DNA from: Steinernema hermaphroditum
Lineage: Eukaryota; Nematoda; Chromadorea; Rhabditida; Steinernematidae
Assembly (NCBI GenBank): GCA_030435675.1
Contig: CM059622.1
Coordinates: 11,222,001-11,286,000 of the forward strand
DNA length: 64,000 nucleotides
Direction of reading: 5' to 3'
Each line of letters begins with the position of its first letter. The stretch's first letter is position 1. The notes beneath the pieces were generated by a model, which searched no databases, had not been told where the DNA came from, and worked only from the letters and a program-made list of their open reading frames with translations. Shown here piece by piece: positions 33,694-46,909 of the stretch. The position numbers were made by a program, and so were the translations under genes.

Positions 33694-36542
33694 TCATTTC
33701 GCTACAAAATCATCGACCACGTAAGCCTCATTTGTCGATCTCTTTCTTCGCATTTGCCTCTGAATGTCCAAAGTGCGGACAATACGGTCAAGCTCGGCGC
33801 CACTGGCTCCAGCGCCCTTGTTCTCAATTATCCTCTTTCCGCGATTCATCATCAAAGTCCTCTGATCGGCCGCTTGACGCCGAGTCTTGTAGCGCTCCAA
33901 GGGGGATACGGTCACCGTGTAGTTTCGAGGCTGGCTGTAGTGGGCAGGTTGCTCTTTTGTGCCGTATATCACCAAGCTGAGGTTGTTCAGCACACCTGAC
34001 GAGGTTATCAAGCCGCTCTGAAAGCGATTCTTTCTTCACAAAAAGGCAGAACTGTGAAGTTACCAAATCTTCGACTTGTAGCTCCCAAACGCCTTGTGGT
34101 CTTTCACCCCAGTTGTGGACCGACATGAACGGCCAGTGACGGAAACCCGCCGGAGAAGTGTCTTCACGACGAACGGAGAGAAGCTGTGTTCGGGTTTCTA
34201 CACATCGGATGCTACTTTAGAAGTAAATAGGGCGCCTACTTGATGGTGATACAAGCCAGATGGCTAAATGGCCCCTCAACTCGTGCTCGATATCCACCAC
34301 CAGCTGAACGTGCTCGATGAAGTTAATCTCGTTGTCTTGGCCTTTGCAACCGTCGGTTTTAAATTGGACCGTAGCGCCAATCTGATTATTGACCGATCTA
34401 AATCAATTCTTCACATTTGCACTCCGTGACAGAATGTACCTCTTTCGGAACTTGGGGAACACAGTCGTGCAAACTCTCTGCTGAGGTACAGTAGCCCATT
34501 TCTCGGCGGCGCTGACAAAGGCCAGCGCATTCATCATCCCAAAACCGAACTTAGAGTTGACGTAGAAGCCGGCCCCATTCATGTGCCATCCGTCGTTGTT
34601 CGCCACCAGGGGCTCAGGGGCCGAAGTCCACACGGCGATGTGCTGAACATCCCTCCATGTGAGATTAGGATTTGCTTCAAGACCGAGCGCGATTATTCCT
34701 GCGGCGATCGGAGCTGAGGCCGATGTGCCGGAATGGTCTGTGGCGCACTGATCGTTCAGGTCGGTCGTCATCTGAACACAGCTCTGTCGACGCCTGCTCG
34801 CCTGCGACTCACCACCATCCGGCTCTTATTGGATCCAGTGGAGTAGGTGGTCGTCAAAGTGCTGGCGCACTTCTCGCCGTACCACGGGAAGGTGCCGTCT
34901 TCGGCGGCGCTCGACACAGAAAACGTGTGGATGCTGTCAGTGTAGCCGTCGCAGTTGCAGTCGTCGTCGTTGATGCCTCCATTTCCAGAGGCCCAAACGT
35001 AGATTGCTCCTTTGCCACCACGTCCCTGCTCAATGCCCTTCCTGATCGCACTCGCCGCCAGCGTTCCTGGACCCTCCACCGTTTTTCCGTCGTCGTTTGG
35101 CCCCCAGCTGGCGGAGTAGATGTCGATGTGGTCGAGCCTGTAGCTGAGGGCTTCGCTCTCGATTCTGTCGGTTATCTTTCCGTCCAACATACGGATTCCT
35201 AGATGGTTTTCTCATTTAAATGGAACGCATCTAGGCGCGCTGACCTCCAACTTTAGCTCCGAAGGCGACTCCTACCCCACATTTTGAGTTATTAGCCGCC
35301 ATCACTACCTCTCCTGCACACCGTGTTCCATGCCTAAAATCCGAAGAAACATCAGAAATGCGCCATGAGGCCCTACTTGTTGTATTCATCATTGGTTGGG
35401 GTCGGGTCGAAGTCGTCGTCGTTGAGGTCATACGAAGCTTCTGGGTCCTAGATCAATGCTATCAATCGTTCCTATCTTCTCATATGATCCCTTACATAAT
35501 TCTCTTTTAAATCGGTGTGCGTATGCTCTATTCCGTCGTCCTAAAATTAGCGCATCTTTTACGGGTTGCCTTTTTATGCTCACCAAAATGGAAACGACGA
35601 CACCTTTTCCCGTGTATCCTCGTGTCCACGCCTCTTGTATGTTCATTCCGACAACCTGTCCACTAGAGTTGTCTCTTCGCTCATGCTGAAACGATCAAAG
35701 AATGCTCTGCTTCTCACAAAGGAACAAACCAGTTGCCACTGCTTGTCCCACAGCGGGTCGTTGAACTGCATGTTCGTGACGGTTCGTTTGGCCCGTCGGC
35801 GAATGCGTTGCTGCTCGACCCATTTGACCGCTGGAAGGGAGCGCAGCCTCCTTGTTAGGCCTTCAGCGGCTCTCTTGGTTCGGCGCCGGCGACGGAATTT
35901 ATAAAGATCGTTGAACCCTCGAACGGCGCCCTCGAAGGAGTATCCACTGACTTGGGCGACGTTCGAGGCGACTTTTGGTCCACCGAATATTTCGACGACC
36001 CATTCGTTTGTGTACTGTGTTGGGCCCTCCTGAAAAAATCGAAATTGATCAAAAATCTTACGTTAATCGGTTCGAATATGCTCGTTATACAGTTCTGTAG
36101 TTCACCATGCTTGGCTCAAATAAGAAATTAAAGCAACTCAGTTTTTCAGATTTTTGTTTAGACAACCTTATGGGCGATGCTCAGTATTCCAAGCTCATGG
36201 CGCAACAATTCTGTCCGGAAAATGTCCAGCAATCACTCCCCCAAGAATCTCTCCTCTACAGATGATTAAGAAAGGACATTGATCGACTGTCCCTACGTCA
36301 AAATCACGGCGAATTACCGCCCATAATTCTATAATCTCCATCTCGCGCCAATTTCTGACGTCACTTTCTCGCGGACATACCTGACTCTTAACTTCTTTGA
36401 GCCGATTCCGAATCTTGAGGAGCTGAGCAAGAAGATCATCGAGTTCACGATCGAGGGACTGTAGACTAATCGAAGGGTTAGGCGATGCCTCAACGACAGC
36501 GAGAATCACTGATAGCCAAAAAACAAACTTTGCGACTATCAT
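33694..36542 (-). CDS. Proprotein convertase (furin/kexin-like subtilisin)
   Basis: Calcium-dependent serine protease that cleaves precursors after paired basic residues in the secretory pathway; 700 residues. Exons, minus strand: 36542-36381, 36029-35730, 35685-35584, 35540-35496, 35447-35377, 35333-35245, 35198-34813, 34771-34440, 34397-34240, 34197-34064, 34017-33694. Signal peptide [19 protein letters not shown]; prodomain ([16 protein letters not shown]) ending RRRAKR at 131-136. Catalytic Asp189 (SILDDGIEH), His228 (HGTRCAGE), oxyanion Asn329 (ASGNGG), Ser402 (HSGTSASAP). P domain from about 475 ([11 protein letters not shown]) to LVIYGTK. No TM or Cys-rich tail; the end is basic. Asn329 excludes a PC2/EGL-3 orthologue; KPC-1, BLI-4 and AEX-5 types remain. 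The assignment of exon 1 is the weakest part. Confidence 0.88.
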
Positions 36543-38764
36543 CGCCAGGAATCATAAGAGAGCTGTTTGCCGGTGGCCCGCCGCGACACCGCCGCGGGAG
36601 ATGATAAGGAGTGGCATGCATGAATTGGCTGTTTTATAGGCGAATAACGCGGAGACGGCGTGCGCTGTGATGTATCGGAGGACCGGCCAAGTCAGGTGTT
36701 GCGCCATCAGCTGGTTGCATAAGTAGCAACAAACAAACAGAGCAAGGAGACGGATGTGTTTTGCATACGATTTTCGAAGGTGTTTGGAACAGGTGACTGG
36801 CTGAGGCTACGTGGATCGGATCGTCGAGATACTATATCGAAAATTCACTGATTTCCACGTGGTAATAAATCTGTGTAAAAGCATCATTATTTCTTATGCG
36901 AGAGGGTATCGTCCACACGAAAAGTACACAGCTGATGAAAATGAAAATTTGAAATGGAGTTTTATAGTACTGAGTTTTTTAAGAACATTTACTTTTATTT
37001 AGAGTTGCTTGTGACTTGTACCTCTTGATTATTTTCGTGTCGTACTTTGTACATCTCTACAAGGACGTACGTAAACGAAGTTATGGAATGCGACCATTTT
37101 GAAAAATATTGCATTGTATTCTATAGCTGTTTTGATCGCGGAATGTGTCATATTTGGGGGAACGGCTTCGTGTATTTCGATGGCGTATACCAACTTAAAA
37201 CCAGTAACATGTACGTACAAGGAGCTCGAAAATTCACTCCAAATATTATTAAGATTCTGATATTAGCGTGTACTACAGAACATTGTGTAGAGATTCATTG
37301 AATCTTTTGTCGAACTAGAAAATATAAAGAAACAGCTGCTTTTCACTCTCATTTCAATTACTTTCCCGACCTTCGATTGTGTGGTATACTTTCCCACAAA
37401 TAACACTTAAGCAACAAAATATAAATGCCTCATTGGAACTGTTCGGAAGTAGAAGTCAATACTCCTACGCCTCAGCTACACGGAAGCATTTTTAGTACAG
37501 ATTATATATAACATAGATTATATATAATAGCTAACGCTGTGTTTTGTAGTGTTGCATATGAAATTCCAAGGTCACCGTCGAAATCCCAGGGGGACCGTCC
37601 AAATCCCAGAAGATTTCAGAGGGAATGGTTGAAAGCAGTGGGGACGTTTGAAACGGATTTGTGTCAAATCTTCTTCATCTTTATTAAATTTATACGCAAT
37701 CCAAATTCAGTGATTATTGAGCTTTATCTGACTGTCACCTTTTGTGATTCATAAGTCCAGGTAAGTTAAGCTCGGTATGATGATGCTATAGGTGAGTACC
37801 TTTAGGGAAGTGTGTGTCATTTTTGCTGGTAAACAGTAATCTGGAAAGCGGACATTTCCAACTCCAATCCAATGGTTTTATATGATTTTCGTACGATTTA
37901 TATGAATACTGGAAAACATATCTTTCTTGTAAAGCTTTCAGGTGTCGATACAATTGCTTTCATCTCGAGAATCTTGTATTAAAGGTTTATATGACGCATA
38001 ATGGAAGGAGCTCTATTCCATACAAACGTCTTTTTTTTTTGCATTTTACTGCGCCGTATAAAAATCACGTATATCACCACTTTGGATATCCAGCACCCAT
38101 GATGTTCCTTTAAATAACGTGCCGTTCCGTGCCATACAAGCAGTTCCTTGTTGAAAACGGCCCGAAGCTATTGTGTGTTCTATATTTAGTGCTATTCAGC
38201 TTCTATAGCCCTTCGGCAGCAAACACGTCTTGTCCTCGGGCGTTTTCACATGCCTTCCCGTAAATTACATCAGCGTGAGCGAGTCCCGCGAGCATTCACA
38301 AGGCCCCGGCCGCCGGCAGGTGTACCTAAGAAACGGAATTAATGAGATTACTTCGATTGGATTTCGCCTTTCGTGACACTGAAACTTTGCCTGTTCCACT
38401 GCTTCAGTCGCGTCAACTGGGGCGTTTCTGTGCGACCACGTCAGCGGACACATTTGCATGTCCATTTCCCCGTTTTTGCAGGCCATTTGGAGTATGAAAT
38501 GTGCCCGCAAATGACGTTCACTTGCTCTTATTAACTTTGGCGTTTGCGTGTATGAGAAGTGGGAAGGGAGAGGTATTTTTGAAACGCTGGAATACCACAG
38601 ACTGTTCTGTTTGTTTTGTATGTCTGCAGTTCGTTTTACTATGCGATGTTATGTTCGTTTTTTACTGTTGTTTGATTTGATTCTTAGAACCGCACGCTTG
38701 ACATCATCGCAATCGCGTACAAGTCCGATATTTATATGATTGTAGCTCGCGTAGGCGTCTTTTC
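36543..38764. other. Gene-poor, AT-rich interval
   Basis: No gene is recognised in about 2.2 kb upstream of the convertase. A short direct repeat of AGATTATATATAA occurs at 37499 and 37516. Open frames at 37047-37301 and 38265-38510 lack splice or similarity support. Confidence 0.4.
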
Positions 38765-39069
38765 GCAAAACCGAGTTTATATTTTTGAACATTACATACA
38801 TGGCGTCATACAAAGCCACTGTAATCGACTGGGAAAGGGCCACAAAAGGATCTTATTCTTTTAGAATCGAAACTGTGTTTGGTTTTTTGAATACGTTTCT
38901 TCTAAAGTTCGCTGCTTCTGATATTTGTCTTCTGTCTGCGATGTTTCAGTGGGCCACCCTGTTTCTTAACCACAGCGCAAAATCGAGTTTATATTTTTGA
39001 ACATTACATACATGGCGTCATCCAAAGCCATTGTAATCGACTGGGAAAGGGCCACAAAAGGATCTTATT
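38765..39069. repeat. Direct repeat pair R1 (93 bp, about 97% identical)
   Basis: Copies at 38765-38857 and 38977-39069 differ at three positions only (both contain TTTTTGAACATTACATACAT and GACTGGGAAAGGGCCACAAA). The 118-bp block between them (38858-38975) is itself repeated at 41100-41217. Confidence 0.85.
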
Positions 39070-40198
39070 TGGTATCGTTGAGTAGGTTTCTCGTTGCAAT
39101 AGGTACTCGCATATAACGTGAGAACGTCAACAAAAGCCGAAACTCTGATAGTTCTGATCATTTGAAGCTTCAACAAGAAGGCTGGTCAAGTTTGGGTTCT
39201 GAATTTTGATATCCTCGCAAAGCATTCAAATGGACCAAATGGATTCATTTTTCTTTTTGGCAAATCCAAATAGTGTATAACGGTCAACGCACCGATAAAA
39301 ATCAAATGGACAATTATTGCGCAAACCGTATAAAGCTGTTTTTCATTTCACATCAATATCGGTCAGCTTGGCACTATTTTTAGATGATCCATTTAACACT
39401 AAGTGAGCATTCGTGAGATTTCGTGACATTCAAAATGCAGCTCACTAATCCTTGCAGAATTTGGATTTAATTTTTCCAAATGTGAGCTAATTACCAACAT
39501 TGCTTAATGGATAATCGGAGACTAACGCTAAAAAAGTTATGGCTATTCCAGGTGCATTCCGCTCTGATGAATCAGGAAATAGGAAAAGTGCACTTGTAGG
39601 GAGGCAATATTGGGAAGTGAATGCTGCTGGGACATGGCTGTCGCACTTTATGACCTTCTTATTATAAAGATTAATGAGGACAGACCAGAAGCTGGAGTGT
39701 AGGAGGCTAATTTTATTTCCTCACATAAATCTCGGTTGCAATCAGTCGGTTGTCTTTTATAGCAAACGGTGGAAAGGCTGGAGTGTGCAACACATTGTAT
39801 CTATCTATTTTCATTTTCTTCATGGTCATGGCAGCTCAGTCATGAAATATGTGCCAGGAAGCCGACACTGTTTCATTTCATTTTTGCTCGGAAGGAATTT
39901 GGGTGTGTCAACCTTTTTGAATATCGTAGAGGAGATACACGAATGTTGAGTGTACTTGTGCGTGTGTGTGCGTTATAAAATGGTGATAAACAGGCAGTTC
40001 AAAGTAGAGAACTCCTCTGTATTGCTGGCTCAATTAATGAGTCAACTATTTATAAAAAGCCTTCCCATTTTCCGTAGAAGTCCTATCTAATGTAGTTCCT
40101 CGCTTTCTTAAAATTTTATTTTCTGTTTAAAGCGGACCACGCAAGAGCCAGTAGGAGCTGTTTTACGAAACAAGTAATCAATTGATCCAAAAGTGAGC

Positions 40199-41217
40199 AA
40201 TATGGACAAATGGGTAAAGACTTGCAGTTGCTTAGCAGATTTTTGAAGGCCATTGCATATTGTTATGAAACTCGTTTTCCTTTTTTGTTTTTTTTTTCAA
40301 ATTTTTGTTTTCCGCTGAGCTGGCACGATACATTTGTTCTTGTTAAAGCGCGCCAGAAGGTACAAATTTTGCGATAATTTTGCGCTGATGATGCTTTGGA
40401 TGCACGACCAGTCTTTCTCAGCTATGCTGTTGCCATAAGGCCTGGAACACCAGGGATTTGTATGTTCCGCCGACAGAACCCTCACCATCTTCGCCTGCAC
40501 ACGGAAACTGCCGAAGATGCTTCGCAACTCGGAAGCCCACAACGCCAGCCAAGCTGAGCATGCTCGCTGCGCCTTGGCAGGATTCACCCTGTTTGTCTTC
40601 GGTGCCTACGTACACTGATGAGACCGCTGATCTCTCGGATATTGTCTCCAGCCAAAGTCAGAAGAACATGAACGTTAGCTGTGTTATTTTGTCTTTGTTG
40701 TGGATATACACATGTATGTGCACACTTGCGCACATCGACGAAGCAGCTGCCTTGTCACTGAATGCATCTTGATTCTTAAATCGTAATAGAGCTTCAAGTC
40801 TTCTCAGAAGCCAGAAGAAAATCAACGGTGTGATTTGCGTCATTCTTGTGCACACATATGAGACGTTTCCTCAAAGAAGGTAAACTTGTAATATGGACAA
40901 AGGGGTTAAGACTTGTAGTTGCAGGGGAAAGAGAAAAACATATTCTCGAAGGCCAAAACACATAGCACCTTTCTATTATTATAAAACTCGGTTACTGTTG
41001 TTTTCTGTTGAGATGGCTGGCATTTGTTCTTGTTAAAGCCCGCCAGAAGATACAAAGTTTGCGACTGTGGAAAGTAGTGAAATTTAGAAATGAACGATTC
41101 TTTTAGAATCGAAAATGTGTTTGGTTTTTTGAATACATTTCTTCTGAAGTTCGTTACTTCTGATATTTGGCTTCTGTCTGCGATGTTTCAGTGGGCCACC
41201 CTGTTTCTTAACCACAG
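40199..41217. repeat. Diverged repeat block R3 plus second copy of R2
   Basis: 40199-40373 and 40890-41063 are diverged copies of one sequence (ATATGGACAAA, GAAGGCC, CATTTGTTCTTGTTAAAGC, CGCCAGAAG-TACAAA). The second is followed 36 bases later by 41100-41217, a copy of 38858-38975 containing CTGCGATGTTTCAGTGGGCC. Together the copies suggest fragments of one unannotated repeat family. Confidence 0.75.
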
Positions 41218-42845
41218 TGTAGCCTGTGAACATTAATTTTGGTCCCATGTTATGTGGATGCAACCTGAACAAAATTATGCAGTCATGCGTTAAGTACTTT
41301 CTGAAACAATCCTAATGAGCCCGCCGTGTTTTCACGTGTCATTTCAGCTCCTCTGGAGCATGAGGAACCATCGAGACCTTCGTCATAATGCCTTTCTACG
41401 CAATGGCGCAGCATGAAATGTTGTTTTGATGACACATACCCTACGTAAGTCGAAAAATATCTTTTTGTCTGTTCGTGTTTTGAAAGCGTTTGATTACCTC
41501 TTGAAGAGGTTCCCGGGAAGAAACGTTCCGTCTTCTATGGCTGCAGTCGGTGTCGATTCGTTAGATCAGGCAGTTTTGTTCTCAGTCGCCATCGCTGTAA
41601 GTCAGCGACGTTCTCCAGCCCACGTCGATGGACCTGTTTACCAATCTGCAAACTAAACGGACCAAATGCATCCGGACCCAGCTAATTATTTCGTGTACAA
41701 AGCCCTGCCATTACGGGGTTGCGTGCCATTATTCGGAATTCTGGCCAAACCGTTCTAGGAAAACACCACACGAAAACAGAATTATATTTTGTTCATGCAC
41801 CAACCTTTCCGGTGAGTTCCCGGAGATGGCAACGTTTTAAAACGCACACAGTGCGCAAATATGCCCTTTGTGAAGCTGTTCCTTAGCAAGGTTTAAGTCG
41901 GCTTTGCGGTTATTGTTCTTGTTTTATCCAAGTAAATACGCCAAATGGAAAGGATGGGGAACAATGAAGATGTAGTAGTACGCGGAAATCGCCTATATGT
42001 CAAATCGAAAGAAATCCATATTTCGAAGCTTATCCTCTTTTTCGTATGAGTGTTTTCTTCGGCGGTTTCTGTTCCGATATTTGGCGTTCGTTTTTTAAAG
42101 TGGTAGCCTTAAAAGTCGCAAGGTTTCCGTTATCTACTTGTCTCTTTCTACAGACAACCAAAGACGTATCATGGTTCTCCGTGATTATGCTTTGCGCTCG
42201 CTTTTCAAAAAAAAAATGACTAGAAAGTGCTTTAATAATATAAGACCATTTTGAACAACAAGCAACTTTTTAAAGTCGTGCCGAGCCCTTAAAAGGCCCA
42301 AGTGAGATGGTCTAATATACTCCCAGTGGACAAGCAATCACCTGCTCTTAGCCGAATGCCCTCCGCGTCGCAATTTAACTCGATAGAAAAAACACATTAC
42401 CCGTTTCCGAGAGCACAAACATTGCGTCGTCTAATTACTTCGAAGACAACATAGAAGGAGGTCATTTGATGCCTTAGAGAGAACGAGATAATCGCTGAAC
42501 CGATTACCCCTCATTATTTCGGCTATCTCTGGTGGGCGAGCGCTAGAATGTGCCCCAATGACGTGGTGTCTTCCGGGATCAGCGCACTTGAATTGACGTT
42601 TAATATTTCGAAGTTTAACCTCTTGTTCATATCGCTCTCTGCGCTCCCTAGCAACGCCTCTTTTCGTTTGCTTTCTGACTCTCGGGGCGCGCACATTTAC
42701 CCGATTATTTACCTCCTCCATTGACGGACCTTCGGCGCCGTGTGCGTTCGTCGCCTAGACGGACTAATTAGAGCTTAATCAGTTGTGATTTCCAGAATTT
42801 CGGAATACTATGCACTTGTGAGGTTTGCCGTTTTGCGCCACCACG
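41218..42845. other. Intergenic upstream of G-alpha gene
   Basis: About 1.6 kb with no supported gene. A minus-strand frame at 42431-42721 (96 codons, very Arg/Lys-rich) is the longest, but I find no flanking exons or family resemblance. Confidence 0.4.
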
Positions 42846-45800
42846 ATGGGAGCTGTTTGTTCGAGTCCCGAAGTTCGAGCGGCTCTGATAAGAGATACGA
42901 ACATCACGAAGCAGTTGAGAAAGGACGAGCTGGAGGAGGCTGGGAATCAGAAACTACTTCTTCTCGGTAGGTTCTTTCCACTGACAATGGACCTTTTTCA
43001 AACGCAGTCATAGTTCCTTTGTGGAGTTCCTTTTTGCGGAACATTTTTCAAGCACTAAGGCTTCACAAAGCGTACAACCTTTTATCCATTCCATGCCCAC
43101 GCAGGTTAGAACAGCAACCGAGAAGTGACAAAACGGAGTGTTTTGATGCTGAGCCAACTGGACGGATTATCTGAGTGCTTTTTGTTATGCTTCCAATAGG
43201 GGACAGTTCGGGTCTTCGAGGCCTGTAAGCTAACCAGGGTTAACCTCATCAAAACCACACGGCTAGAAGAAATCAATACAAAAGTTCGAAAAGAGATGTA
43301 GCCTTCGTGGTCGGTGATGCTTTGCGTTTGTTTATTGCATTTATTTGAGACATTACTTAGAAATGCTGTACTGCTTATACATAGTTGTTTTTGTTTGTCG
43401 TTCTAATCCGGACTGAAAGTACTATTCATGTTTGTGACTTTTTCGGTACCTCAATATTCATATCGGAAAAAGACTCTCGGACAAGTGAAAGTGCACCTAG
43501 GCAAAGGTGTCAGAACGAGCAAAAATTACCCGAGAAGTAATTGTTTTGGGTTTCGTTTTGTACATGTGCATTATATAATGTACTTATGATTGGAACATTC
43601 TTTCTTTGCTAGAGGCAATCGCTGCTCAATTGTGTTATATTAACCAGTGAATATGAAAGTGGATATAAGAAGCTGTACATAAGCTTTGAGACCAATTCTT
43701 ACGAGCTCAGTAAGCATTGTGTTGTTCTTCGATCCTATGGCTACTGCAGCAGTAGCTCACGGATGTTTGTCGTGTGAAGAAGGAAGTGAAAGCCCATTTG
43801 AAACAAAAGAAATTACATTATTACTTATATCCTTATATGTAGACGCTTTTTTTCCTTCACAACAAGTTGGATCATCGATCTGATGTGAAGGGAAACGTTT
43901 CATTTAATGCTATCAATAGTTTGGGTTCTTGTTACATGTGAACAAACTTTCAGGAAGTTAAATTTTTTTTGCTCTTCCTGTATGTAACTCAATACATGTT
44001 TATCCATGGTAGATTTTCAAGAAAAACACGTAACCATGTCTGGTTCTATTTTCGATCCTCCGAACAAACTTTGACATGTATTTACTTGCTATAGAATTGA
44101 TCGATAAAAATCCAGTTTTTTAATCAATTCGATCCGGAAGGTAGCTCTGAAGCACTGAGATCGCATACAGAATAGGTGGACCGCAAGCAATTGCAAATCA
44201 AAAAACGAGCCACACAGTTCGAAAGTGATCGGTTACCTGCCACTAGTCTTCCGCCAAGGCAGTGGCTTGTTGCCACTGCCACAGCGCCCTCGCGACCAAC
44301 CGGTTGGATAGTCCATCAGATCAAACTTTTTCACCTTTTTTTACATTCCATTTGTAGAATATTAATGATGTTTCATATCATTACGCTAGAAAGACAAGGG
44401 ACGTGGGTGGTGGTATTTATGAATCCCACATATTGATAACAGATAAAGTTCGTGTGGGAGGCAAAAATTAGCTCGACTAACGTCACTTAGAGGGTGTATG
44501 TAAGTTCTCTGTGCATAATTTGCGTCAGTTAAGCATAAATTAGTTTTTTTCATGTGTTGTGACGGCCGAAAAAAAGACGCAATAACTTATTTGTTGTATG
44601 TTCAACAAAGTGTTAATTGAATACGTTTTAGGTGCAGGAGAATGCGGCAAAAGTACGATTCTGAAGCAGATGCAGTAAGTTATCTTATTTGTACCTCAGA
44701 ATGCTTACCTCAATATCCAGCGTCTATAAAATGACAAGTCGGTCTTCCGTATCTCATTCGAAGATCGTTCCAAGGAGTCCACCTTGAGATTAAACGCCAT
44801 ATAGCAAACAGCTCTTTAATTAGGATAACCTGTAACTCGAGTTTTGTGCAAAAATGGTACATGTCCTTTTGCCGCCCGAAACGTTTTGTATGTAAGGCAA
44901 AAAATGAACATCTTAATGGTCATTTTAACTCAGTTTTTGAGCGAGTCGTCCATTTTCTTGGAAAAGCTCTTGTGTAGTATCATATCCCTTTAAACTGTCT
45001 CCTTTTCAGAATCCTGCACAAGAACGGCTTTTCTCACAACGACTTAATGGACAAACGGGGTATCGTCTACAGCCACTTGATCACAGCAATGGCTGCTTTG
45101 CTCAAATTCGCTGAACAGCGAGGCTCACTTCTATCGTCAAACGATAGACAAGTATACAAGCATTTATGGTCGATTTCTGGTCATGGCCTTCTTATAGCAG
45201 GAGGCGAAAAAGATTTTCGCCGTTTTGGAAAACCGAAAAGACACCGAACCGATCACGCCCGATCTGTACGAGGCACTGAGGAATCTTTGGGCTGACAACT
45301 CCATCCAGGAGGCGTACAAGCTGCGGAATTTCATTCATGTCTCCGATTCCACTGAATAGTAAGGGTACAGAGGAGTGAAATGGGCACATCCGATCGTTTC
45401 AGCTTCTTCAAGGAGCTCGACAGAATCAGCCATACGGAGTACTGTCCAAGCACGCAAGACATCCTTCACATCAGGGTCCCCACAACGGGAGTTGTCCAGG
45501 TGTCTTTCCCCATCAAAGGATGTGTCTTCAGGTAGACTCACATCTGTTTGTGCACTAATTAGCTCGTTGCGAACAGGGTGTTCGATGTGGGTGGTCAGAG
45601 ATCGGAACGTCGAAAGTGGATTCACCTTTTTGACGACGTCAACGCGATCATCTTCATCTCCGCGATCAACGAATACGACCAAGTGCTCGCCGAGGACAAC
45701 TCGACCATTCGCCTGCTGGAATCCATGCAGCTGTTTGCTCAAATATGCAACTGCAAGTGGTTCCAGGCCTCGTCGATGATACTTTTCCTGAACAAAAAGG

Positions 45801-46116
45801 ATCTGTTCCTGGAGAAGATCCAGAAGACGTCGATCAAGATTCTCTTCGAGAACTATAAAGGTCAGCATTTCGCCTTTCCATTGAGATCGACGATCGCGAT
45901 GCCATTCATCTGACGTTCGGTTTAGGTCAGAACACGTACGCGGACTCAGTTCGGTACATCCGAAAGAAGTTCCTGAAACTGAACAACAATCCACACACCA
46001 AGAAGATCTACATGCACGAGACGTGCGCCACGGACACGAATCAAGTCCAACTGGTCATCGACTCAGTTATCGACATTGTCATTGGCAAGAACCTGAGAGG
46101 CACAGGGATGGAGTGA
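42846..46116 (+). CDS. Heterotrimeric G-protein alpha subunit (nematode GPA-like)
   Basis: GTP-switch subunit acting downstream of 7TM receptors at the plasma membrane; 356 residues. Exons: 42846-42966, 44632-44674, 45010-45151, 45198-45358, 45403-45531, 45577-45860, 45926-46116. MGAVCSS offers Gly2 for myristoylation and Cys5 for palmitoylation. P loop GAGECGKST at 41-49; switch I RVPTTG with the GTPase Arg180 and Thr183; switch [14 protein letters not shown] from 202; NKKD at 271-274; TCAT at 326-329. The C-terminus ends KNLRGTGME, with no Cys four from the end, so no pertussis-toxin site. The divergent helical domain and tail point to a nematode-specific GPA rather than GOA-1, GSA-1 or EGL-30. 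Exon 4 could instead begin at 45201 (one codon shorter). Intron 1 is 1.67 kb. Confidence 0.93.
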
Positions 46117-46909
46117 CCATTCCATAAGCGTTTTGTTCGTTATTTGCATGTTTCTAATATATGTTTGACACTCTGATGGCCCTACGACACTTCAGTAGAA
46201 CTGTACCACACAACGAAACATGTGAAAGCAATTACACCAGAGGAAGAGAAATGTGTTTTATTCACGCTTGCAGGGATCCGATAATTCGGCGACAATTATC
46301 GCGATGCGCGAGTGCAATTAGCTCTCGTAACTCTAAATGATCAATGGCTTGCAAAGCCGAAACCGCAAAAAAAGTTCAAATGGCGGCTTTTTGTAGAGAC
46401 GCCGACGTCAGAAGTGCAGAGCAATCGACGACGAATCTTTGCCCGAGAGTGGAGACAGGCGGTAGCGCAGAAGCGGAGTTCACGCTCCGCTGCGTTTCCT
46501 CCTTGTTTTTCTGCGCTCAAAATTAGGGCCTTTGTTCAGTCGCTCTGTGTTTTTGGGAACCAAGCTGCCGACGCAGTGCGATGTATACGCGATTCTCCCG
46601 CCTCCCTCTATCAAAAGCTGAACAGAATTGCATAGAAGTTTTGATGTTTTAGCCACTGTGTTTGGATTTGGAATTCGATCGCTTTTTTTGTATTTTTAAA
46701 GGAGGTGTGACTGATAAGATTAACTTGCTTTTTTTGATTCCATGTCCGATTAAAATGTTTAGACTGTTTCATATATGGAGAGGCTTTCATATATGAAGAA
46801 TTTATAATGGAACGTCTGGGAATTTCCCAGTTAGCATTGCGTTGATGCATAAATAGTGGCTTCAATGGATTGCTTCAATGTAATGATTTAATGATGAATT
46901 TAATGCTAC
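46117..46909. other. Intergenic downstream of G-alpha gene
   Basis: No gene is recognised. There is a small perfect hairpin, AGCGGAG-TTCACG-CTCCGCT, at about 46473-46492. The frame at 46312-46635 has no support. Confidence 0.4.

Noticed and set aside
36195..36542. A separate 115-residue secreted protein from the single frame
   Set aside because: A good GT donor after KEVKSQ that joins in phase to the convertase prodomain is the simpler reading; kept as an open alternative in the findings.
42431..42721. Minus-strand 96-codon frame, rich in Arg and Lys
   Set aside because: No exon neighbours, no family resemblance, and a frame of this size is expected by chance in this composition; not called as a gene.
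44751..44790. Possible copy of the 14062 TIR element inside the G-alpha intron
   Set aside because: Only a loose match over about 30 bases with no second end found; mentioned as a relative, not annotated as an element.
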